The translations under genes were made by a program, and so were the position numbers. DNA of 19,176 bases from the NCBI GenBank assembly GCA_938004075.1, contig CALKWP010000064.1:1-19176 (forward strand), written 5' to 3'. Source of the DNA: an uncultured Methanomassiliicoccales archaeon. Lineage in GTDB: Archaea > Thermoplasmatota > Thermoplasmata > SG8-5. Numbering within the stretch: position 1 is the first letter of the stretch; each line of letters opens with the position of its first letter. The notes beneath the pieces are model-generated. The model was given only the letters and a program-made list of their open reading frames with translations. It did not search any database and was not told the DNA's origin. Of this stretch, positions 13,431 through 19,176 are shown piece after piece.

Positions 13431-14816
13431 ATGAACCAGTTTCGGATAACAGATTATGTTGAGAATGTGGTTGCAAACCGGACCGATCACGATAGATTAT
13501 TACAGAAAATCGGTGAAGTCAGTGAACGTCGAAATATCTCAGTGACTGATCTAGTCAGCCCCCGACAGGCGTATTATGCCCGTAAAAATCCAGAAATCCC
13601 CCATACCATGGAGGCAAAGGAACGGATGATGGCCGGAAGTGGTTTCCACGATATATTCGGGAAATTAATGTCAAATAAAGAATATCTTGAACAATACGTC
13701 GAACGCGAAGCTATCGCAGGGAGAATCGACATCTATGAAGATATTCCGATTGAATTGAAAACGACAACTTTACTCGGAACGATAGAGAACATTCAAATCG
13801 AAAAACCAGAGTACTTTGAACAGCTTGGCATGTATTGTGCAATAATCGAGAAAAACAAAGGCATTGTTATTGTGAAAATTACTGACTCAACGCCCGGGTC
13901 TTCTCAATATTTCCTTAAGGCATATGATGTGACATTCGATAATCTGGATGATATTCTAAATGACATGAAGATTCGGCGCAATCAATTACAGGATGCCTTG
14001 GATGGTGATGATCCATCTTCTTTACCAAAATGCAAATGGAATTGTGATACCTGTCAATACAACATGATATGTGACTATAACGATGCCCCAACTGAAATAG
14101 AATTTACTATTGCCAAACTTGCTGGCGTAACCGAAAATCCTACACTTGCTTCGGAGGTTCTTGAAAAGCTTAGGACTTATGAGAAAAGAAAACAATCATC
14201 CAGCATCAGACAAAACGACCTCATCACACCAAGAAAAACATATTTCAAAGCCATATCGGAGATTGAACCTTCTTCAGACAATCAGAATACAGAACCTCTA
14301 GAATGGATGACTCGCTGGGGAAAGGTTAGGGGGATAGAACAAGCAATCTTTCGTAGAACTTCGAAAAAACCTGGAGAATCAGCAAACATTCCGTTTCCAG
14401 AGGATTATGAACTCACAGGATATATCCATACGTGGAATGGCGAACCTGCCATTTTTAACCTTTCAAAGCTCACCAATATTGTAGAACTAAAAGATATGAA
14501 AAGGTTGTTCAGCTGGCAAATCGAATCTCTTGCTATTCAATGTGCGCTGCTTGGACGCACACGAGGAAAGCTGTTTGTCAGCTATGATAAACTTCAGGGC
14601 GATCTCGCAAAAATGCGCGCTTATGACATATATTTCAAAGACATTGAGAAAATCAAATTAGAATATGTTAGCAGAATAAACCAGCTAAAGCGAGCTATAG
14701 AAAATAACGAGTTATCAGAACTGCCATATTGTCCGACATGGATGTGTACAAGATGCGAATATAATGGCACATGCCTCAAGCCGAGCGGGGCCTTAAAACC
14801 GTTTAAGAAGGGTTAG
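13431..14816 (+). CDS. Tandem Cas4-like PD-(D/E)XK protein, one half degenerate
   Basis: A 461-residue protein made of two homologous halves. Half one has the Cas4/RecB-type nuclease set: SVTDLVSPRQAYYAR, GFHDIF with H73, GRIDIYEDIPIELK with D100, E108 and K110, and YFEQLGMY with Q131 and Y135. It ends in C201-x3-C205-x2-C208-x5-C214, a likely iron-sulfur cluster. Half two repeats the frame (DLITPRKTYFKA, LTGYIHTWNGEPAIFNLSKL, QIESLAIQCALLGRTRGKLF), but the His, Asp and Glu are lost while four cysteines remain (C434, C439, C442, C448). The N-terminal cysteine of classical Cas4 is missing in both. ATG 13431 has AAAGGAGGAGG before it; an upstream GTG at 13407 is inferior. No CRISPR array or other cas gene is present. 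Confidence 0.85.
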   Translation: MNQFRITDYVENVVANRTDHDRLLQKIGEVSERRNISVTDLVSPRQAYYARKNPEIPHTMEAKERMMAGSGFHDIFGKLMSNKEYLEQYVEREAIAGRIDIYEDIPIELKTTTLLGTIENIQIEKPEYFEQLGMYCAIIEKNKGIVIVKITDSTPGSSQYFLKAYDVTFDNLDDILNDMKIRRNQLQDALDGDDPSSLPKCKWNCDTCQYNMICDYNDAPTEIEFTIAKLAGVTENPTLASEVLEKLRTYEKRKQSSSIRQNDLITPRKTYFKAISEIEPSSDNQNTEPLEWMTRWGKVRGIEQAIFRRTSKKPGESANIPFPEDYELTGYIHTWNGEPAIFNLSKLTNIVELKDMKRLFSWQIESLAIQCALLGRTRGKLFVSYDKLQGDLAKMRAYDIYFKDIEKIKLEYVSRINQLKRAIENNELSELPYCPTWMCTRCEYNGTCLKPSGALKPFKKG

Positions 14817-14949
14817 TTCAGCGACTACGGTCACCCAGCTCCTCGAATCCCCAATTTACCCCCCTCCAGCCGAAAGATCTCGACATCCCTGCACATGCCA
14901 TTTTTCCTCGAACTCACGCTGGGCTCCATTCTGCTAAACTACTTCAATC

Positions 14950-14956
14950 TTTTTTT
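14950..14956 (+). terminator. T7 tract after the Cas4-like operon
   Basis: Seven consecutive T lie 133 bases after the stop at 14816, in a region with no gene on the plus strand. Oligo-T is the main signal for archaeal termination. No hairpin precedes it. Confidence 0.35.
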
Positions 14957-14972
14957 ATCAGTATCTGACCCA

Positions 14973-15335
14973 TTAATTCTCAGCGTACTGTTCTGGCGCA
15001 TCCCCGATTTCCTCAATAATAAACGGATAAACCGTCTCTTTCTTGGATTCACTAAAGCCCTCCACCAGTATCTCAAAATGATGACCATCACCAAAATCAA
15101 ACACAAAAAGAAATTTCTGGTTCTTTGAGAGATCAAGTTCTTTTAATTTTGTGCAAGATGAGTTCGGACCGTTGAAATCCATGTTTATATGGTCCTCGCA
15201 GGTATATTCCATCGCCCTGTCTCTCGAATATGGCTTGTTGTCCATGAAGAATGAGTACAGATGCGGGTCATCCCATTTGAACGACTGATATATTATTGCT
15301 TCATGCAAGTCGTCCAGGCTCTGGGTTTCTTCCAT
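14973..15335 (-). CDS. pRiA4b ORF-3-like protein, main (downstream) reading frame
   Basis: A 120-residue frame holding the body of the pRiA4b ORF-3-like family (PF07929, found with mobile elements). The markers are SLDDLHEAIIYQSFKWDDPH, then LYSFFMDNKPYS, then LKELDLSKNQKFLFVFDFGD, then GHHFEILVEGF. These match the family pattern LHeaIxxxFxWddxHLyxF and FxYxFDFGDxWxHxI. The family's N-terminal strand (xxFKVxLxGxxxxIWRRI) is missing from this frame but is encoded just upstream in another frame (15346-15420), ending at a run of eight A. The ATG at 15335 with AGGAG ahead is probably an internal coincidence, since those bases also encode VRRIEM of the expected full-length protein. The biochemical role of the family is not known. 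Confidence 0.8.
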   Translation of the reverse strand: MEETQSLDDLHEAIIYQSFKWDDPHLYSFFMDNKPYSRDRAMEYTCEDHINMDFNGPNSSCTKLKELDLSKNQKFLFVFDFGDGHHFEILVEGFSESKKETVYPFIIEEIGDAPEQYAEN

Positions 15336-15345
15336 TTCGATTCTC

Positions 15346-15420
15346 CTAACGATTTTTTTTACGGATGCCTCGGCCGCAATGCCCTAGATAGCTGACCTTG
15401 AAGATAATTGTCTTCGTCAT
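15346..15420 (-). pseudogene. Frame-shifted N-terminus of the pRiA4b ORF-3-like gene
   Basis: ATG 15420 has a near-perfect ribosome site (AGAGGAGG, seven bases ahead) and a TATA-like box at 15457-15465. It encodes MTKTIIFKVSYLGHCGRGIR and then KKNR-stop. Removing one A from the run of eight (15353-15360 on the plus strand) would continue it as RKKIVRRIEMEETQSLDDLH into the frame of the main domain, giving a protein of normal length with the family's N-terminal strand. So the natural gene is 14973-15420 with a one-base shift. It may be a true mutation, a sequencing or assembly error, or slippage at the A run. Confidence 0.72.
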
Positions 15421-15456
15421 TAATAGCCTCCTCTGATTGTTTTGCATCCTTGGCTG

Positions 15457-15465
15457 ATATTTAAT
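15457..15465 (-). promoter_or_regulatory. TATA-like box of the pRiA4b ORF-3-like gene
   Basis: GATTAAATATC on the minus strand lies about 40 bases ahead of ATG 15420, giving a predicted transcript start near 15435 and a 15-base leader containing the AGAGGAGG site. This supports 15420 as the original gene start. Confidence 0.45.
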
Positions 15466-15491
15466 CATTTGTCAGGATTAAACTTACCCAT

Positions 15492-15528
15492 TTTAAATAA
15501 GATTTTCTGCTAGTTAATTATTTATATT
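15492..15528 (+). promoter_or_regulatory. TATA-like elements of the RHS gene
   Basis: TTTAAATAAG at 15492-15501 and ATTATTTATAT near 15518-15528 are both possible TATA boxes, for starts near 15522 or 15549 and a leader of 50-80 bases. Which one is used cannot be told. Confidence 0.38.
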
Positions 15529-15599
15529 CGGAGAGAAATCATGATTGGTAAATTGAGAGAGATTTTTTAATTCTCTGCAACAATATGGAGGAGTAAACT

Positions 15600-18500
15600 A
15601 TGAAATGCAAATTCGTGACCGGGATGATATCGATAGTGTGTGTTTTGATAATGATGACTGTTACTTTCCAGCCGGTGGCTGCGAATACCGCATATGACAA
15701 TATGGTCATCCAACCGGACATTACAAGAGACAGTGATGGCAACCTGCACATGGTTTACAGCCAGCTGATAAAATATTATGTCTCCATCGGCAATGCGCAA
15801 GTCCCGAAATGGCAGTCCGAAGTTTTCTATAAGAATAATGTTGGCTTGAGCGGTCACGGAAACAGATGGAATTCCCCCATTCAAATAAGCGATTCAGATG
15901 CTGATTCCTCATGGCCTCAAGTCAGCGTTGATTCATCCACCGGGCTTGTCTATGTTTCATGGACCGAAGAGGCCAGGAACAATAACAAATTCTGGTACGC
16001 AGGAAGTTCAGACAACGGCATCTCTTTCACTCCTCAGAGATACGGCGCTGCCGCGCCCTGGCCCGTTGCCCCCAACCAGAACATGGTCGCAAATGAAGGT
16101 GTGTTGACATTCACATGGGCACCATTCAAAACCCTGGAACTTGTCGCAGACATTGACGGCGACATGATTCCGGACTTCAATGATGCCGAGCCCATGGTCT
16201 ACAACACAGATAACTTCGCAATCGAATTGGAACCGGATGTCGTCGCAACTGACAACGACCTTGGTGTGACGATTGCCATAGATTACGGTGGCGAGGACGA
16301 CACGTTCCCGGAAGTAACCTCGACTACCGGCGATTTCGCAGTCTCCACTGGCGACTATATCGAGATTAACCTGGAAACGGATGCGGATTTTTCCGCCATA
16401 ATCAAGATGCAATATTCAGACGTGCCCGAGTCACTCACCGCAGACTACCTGAGGCTTTACCGCCAGGAAGGAGATGACTGGGTTGTGGTCACGGACTGGG
16501 AGTTGGGTGAATTCACAGGCATAAATGCGGACGATGGCTATGTATGGGCATATGTGAAGCATTTCAGCACGTTCACGATGGCGGACGCAAGCCAGGTTGA
16601 CGGAGATACCGATGGCCTCGCAGACCTTACCGAAGACACCGAACCATCGCCAGATGCGACTATCACAATTTCACAATCAAATTTCAATCCTAAGAACAGC
16701 ATAACGGGAAATCCCCCGTCTATCAGTGTGTTGACCTTCCCAATCACTGCATATAACACATACCTGGCTCAAAAAGCGGTTCTCACACTGTCCAGAACTG
16801 GTACGACTACCCCCATCAATGATTTGGAAATAGATGTGGGAAACGACGGAACAATAGATTGGAAATCCCCCACATCATTCGGGGTCAGCCTCAAAATAGG
16901 CGCAATCAGAGCAGCAATGAATGAATATATTTTCAATCATTACACAAACTCTCCATCAACATCCATATCCATCCCATTCAGATTTATTTCCTCAAGCACT
17001 GGTAGTTTCAATATCGATGCTGCAATGATTTTGGTAGAAGATGTGACTACATCAAACTATCTCTCTGACACCAGCGGAGACGGCCTCTATGACGGATGGC
17101 AGGATAAAAATGGAAACAAGATATATGAACGGGCAGGACAGGACGGGATAGTGGGCACTAGCGATGATGAAATCTCCGGAGAAAGGAACGGCAATTTCGA
17201 CCCGCGCTTACAAAACATAGTCGGTTCGAGAGGTTATGTCGCCTGGAATGAGTACGAAGATGGCATTAACGAGGTTAATGGAAACCTCGCGATACAGAGT
17301 CTGGACATAGAGTTTCAGGGCCTAGGGCATAAATTAATGGTTGAGAGGACATATAACAGCCTGAATTCGAACATCAACGGGCCGTTCGGTTATGGCTGGA
17401 ATTTCAATTACGGAGAGAAATTACAGTTTAGAACCGGCTTTGTGGATTTCATCTCGGGTGACGGAAGTTATTATGAATTCGAGTCTCTGGGCGATGGAAC
17501 ATATGCGTCCCCTCCAGGAACCACCTTGAATCTGAAACAAAGCACCAGCACAAGTCCGTATGAATTGAGAAACACGGATGGTTCGGTGAAGATATTCGGT
17601 ATGTCTGGAAGGCTGATTGATATCCAAGACAAAAATGAAAATTCACTATCTCTCATATACAATGCAGATGGCCAATTAATCCGAGTAGAAGACGATGCGG
17701 GATTATTCTTATTGTTCACTTATACCAGTAGCCGAATAACCAGGGTCGAAGATCCCGCGGGACGTGCAAATACATATTCGTACACAGACAGCGGTAACCT
17801 TGTCCTCAGAACAGATGCTATGGGCAACGAATATCTTTATTCATACCCGACAATAACCACCTCTGAGATGGCACATAAGATTTCTACCGTCATTACTCCT
17901 TTAGGCATGTACAAGGATTATCAATACTCCACTTCGTTACCGACTAAGGTATCCAGATGCATTGTCGGCGAATATAACTTCATTACCAGCCAAAAAACCC
18001 CGCGTTATACTGAATATGAAGCAACTTATTCATATCCAAGTCACACAATATCCAAAGATGCAAATGGCAAAGAAACCACAAATATTTTTGAACAATATGG
18101 TGTGCCAGTCACAATAAAAAATCCGTCCGGTGGAACGCTGATAAAGGAATATGATGCAAAATTGAATTTAGTGCGTGAAACAGACGCATTGGGAAAAATT
18201 TGGGAAAACACCCATGACCCACTGGGCAACCGGATCGGGCAAAAAGACCCTACTGGCCACGTATCATCAACCCAATTCGTCAACAAAGTTACGATAGATA
18301 ATTATATTTCCCTGCCAACCAAAACAGTGGACAAGACCGGGGCAGAGACCACTTACACTTATGACATTTACGACAACCCTGCTGCAATGACCGACCCAGA
18401 AGGCAACATCGCAGAATTTGACATCTCAGCGAATGGATTGTTGTTAAGCCAGACCCAGGCCAACGGGGCTACCACTGTATATACCTATGACACTCGCGGA

Positions 18501-19176
18501 AACACACTCACAGAAACTGATGCCCTTGGGAATATTGTCAGCTACACTTATGACTTGATTAACAGGAAAACCAGCATGATAGATGCCAGAGGCGGACTCA
18601 CCCAGTATGTATACGATGACCTCGGCAGGACCACCATGATAATCGACCCCATGGACAATGTCGAAACATACACGTTCGACGCCATGGGCAACACCTTGAC
18701 CTTCACCGACAGGGTCGGAGGTGTCACTACATATGATTATGATGTGTTCGGCAGGAAGGTTTCGGAAACCGATGCTCTGGGCAACACCGCGTATTATGCA
18801 TATGACTGGAAAGGAAACTTAATCCAGGAGACAGACAAGCGCGGTTTCAGCACTTATTACACTTACGATGAGTCAGACCGACTCGTCAGAGTCACTGATG
18901 CTCTCGGAGGTTTCGAGCAATACACGTATGACGCCAACGGAAACCAGCTGGAGAAATTCGACAAGCTCGGAAACAGATGGTGGAAATATTACGATGAACT
19001 GGGCAGGGTTACACATGAGTTCTGCCCCTATGGCTTCGCCATTCAATACCAGTACGATGCCGAGGGCCGAATGACCAAGAAGACTGACAGGATGGGCTAC
19101 GAGACCGTTTACGAATACGATTCCAGGGGCAATCAGGTCCGGGTATTGGGCGCGGAAGGCTCCGACACCCGGTACG
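15600..19176 (+). CDS. Secreted RHS/YD-repeat giant protein (C-terminus off the contig)
   Basis: An open frame of 1192 codons runs off the end without a stop. Residues 1-30 are a signal peptide (MKCKFVTGMISIVCVLIMMT...AANTA). Residues 30-170 look like a BNR/sialidase-type propeller (DITRDSDGNLHMVYS, SWPQVSVDSSTGLVYVSWTE, SSDNGISF). Acidic Asp-Gly repeats of thrombospondin-3/EF-hand type occur as DIDGDMIPD, DGDTDGLAD and SGDGLYDGW. An RHS N-domain starts near 560 (GLGHKLMVERTYNS...GPFGYGWN). YD repeats run from about 664, with some dozen regular copies at the end (YTYDxxGNxxxxTDALGN). RHS repeats build a hollow shell that can enclose a C-terminal toxin; that end is not here. GGAGG lies eight bases before ATG 15600. 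A surface or contact-dependent role is inferred. Confidence 0.92.
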   Translation, partial: MKCKFVTGMISIVCVLIMMTVTFQPVAANTAYDNMVIQPDITRDSDGNLHMVYSQLIKYYVSIGNAQVPKWQSEVFYKNNVGLSGHGNRWNSPIQISDSDADSSWPQVSVDSSTGLVYVSWTEEARNNNKFWYAGSSDNGISFTPQRYGAAAPWPVAPNQNMVANEGVLTFTWAPFKTLELVADIDGDMIPDFNDAEPMVYNTDNFAIELEPDVVATDNDLGVTIAIDYGGEDDTFPEVTSTTGDFAVSTGDYIEINLETDADFSAIIKMQYSDVPESLTADYLRLYRQEGDDWVVVTDWELGEFTGINADDGYVWAYVKHFSTFTMADASQVDGDTDGLADLTEDTEPSPDATITISQSNFNPKNSITGNPPSISVLTFPITAYNTYLAQKAVLTLSRTGTTTPINDLEIDVGNDGTIDWKSPTSFGVSLKIGAIRAAMNEYIFNHYTNSPSTSISIPFRFISSSTGSFNIDAAMILVEDVTTSNYLSDTSGDGLYDGWQDKNGNKIYERAGQDGIVGTSDDEISGERNGNFDPRLQNIVGSRGYVAWNEYEDGINEVNGNLAIQSLDIEFQGLGHKLMVERTYNSLNSNINGPFGYGWNFNYGEKLQFRTGFVDFISGDGSYYEFESLGDGTYASPPGTTLNLKQSTSTSPYELRNTDGSVKIFGMSGRLIDIQDKNENSLSLIYNADGQLIRVEDDAGLFLLFTYTSSRITRVEDPAGRANTYSYTDSGNLVLRTDAMGNEYLYSYPTITTSEMAHKISTVITPLGMYKDYQYSTSLPTKVSRCIVGEYNFITSQKTPRYTEYEATYSYPSHTISKDANGKETTNIFEQYGVPVTIKNPSGGTLIKEYDAKLNLVRETDALGKIWENTHDPLGNRIGQKDPTGHVSSTQFVNKVTIDNYISLPTKTVDKTGAETTYTYDIYDNPAAMTDPEGNIAEFDISANGLLLSQTQANGATTVYTYDTRGNTLTETDALGNIVSYTYDLINRKTSMIDARGGLTQYVYDDLGRTTMIIDPMDNVETYTFDAMGNTLTFTDRVGGVTTYDYDVFGRKVSETDALGNTAYYAYDWKGNLIQETDKRGFSTYYTYDESDRLVRVTDALGGFEQYTYDANGNQLEKFDKLGNRWWKYYDELGRVTHEFCPYGFAIQYQYDAEGRMTKKTDRMGYETVYEYDSRGNQVRVLGAEGSDTRY

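Noticed and set aside
12189..14816. A CRISPR-Cas locus
   Set aside because: There is a Cas4-like protein but no repeat-spacer array and no other cas gene in the window; Cas4-like nucleases also occur outside CRISPR.
18868..19074. Plus-strand 68-residue frame in the RHS gene
   Set aside because: Out of frame with the continuous RHS reading frame, which keeps its YD repeats through this stretch.
1..19176. tRNA, rRNA, insertion sequence with transposase, or origin of replication
   Set aside because: No cloverleaf, rRNA stretch, transposase frame, terminal repeats or origin-type repeats were seen by eye.

Overview
This window looks like archaeal DNA from a shotgun or metagenome assembly. It has TATA-like boxes ahead of several genes, a TrmB-type regulator with a C-terminal effector domain, short ribbon-helix-helix and swapped-hairpin-type regulators, and a histidine kinase whose H-box (SHDINNMNQ) is of a form I associate with archaea. 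Strong Shine-Dalgarno sites (GGAGG, AGGTG) precede many genes. A euryarchaeal or Thermoplasmatota-like host is my best guess. No rRNA or tRNA is present to prove it. The first 63 bases are not biological: they match an Illumina P7/index adapter, so the left contig end is an artefact. The right end cuts a long gene.

Layout. 64-1341 (AT-rich, minus strand): a truncated gene of unknown function coupled to a small winged-helix-like protein, then a LuxR/sigma-4-type HTH protein. 1513-1653 (minus): a 46-residue ribbon-helix-helix protein starting with TTG. 1847-3753 (plus): a pair of envelope proteins, one secreted and anchored with a cytoplasmic SHOCT-like tail, the other with two membrane segments around an OB-fold-like domain. 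3754-4094: GC-rich intergenic DNA with a G-quadruplex motif, a hairpin and a palindrome. 4095-6001 (minus): a HAMP sensor histidine kinase overlapping a single-domain response regulator. 6050-7621: small genes, a two-TM protein followed by a hairpin-plus-U6 terminator, and an acidic 56-residue protein.

7696-15420 is an accessory, defence-like island. On the minus strand, a 45-residue protein, a nuclease-methyltransferase fusion and a two-TRD specificity subunit form one tightly packed operon, resembling BcgI-like/type I-like restriction-modification without a visible HsdR. Next comes a 146-residue protein of unknown function whose Shine-Dalgarno lies inside a long hairpin. Divergent from it is a plus-strand operon: TrmB-like regulator, YwgA/Panacea-like winged-helix protein, and a tandem Cas4-like protein with one intact and one degenerate PD-(D/E)XK half, each with its own four-cysteine cluster. 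I do not recognise this three-gene set as a described system. A pRiA4b ORF-3-like gene follows; it is split by a frameshift at a run of eight A.

15600-19176 (plus): the first 1192 codons of a secreted RHS/YD-repeat giant with an N-terminal BNR/propeller-like region and acidic calcium-binding-type repeats. Its C-terminus, where any toxin domain would lie, is outside the window.
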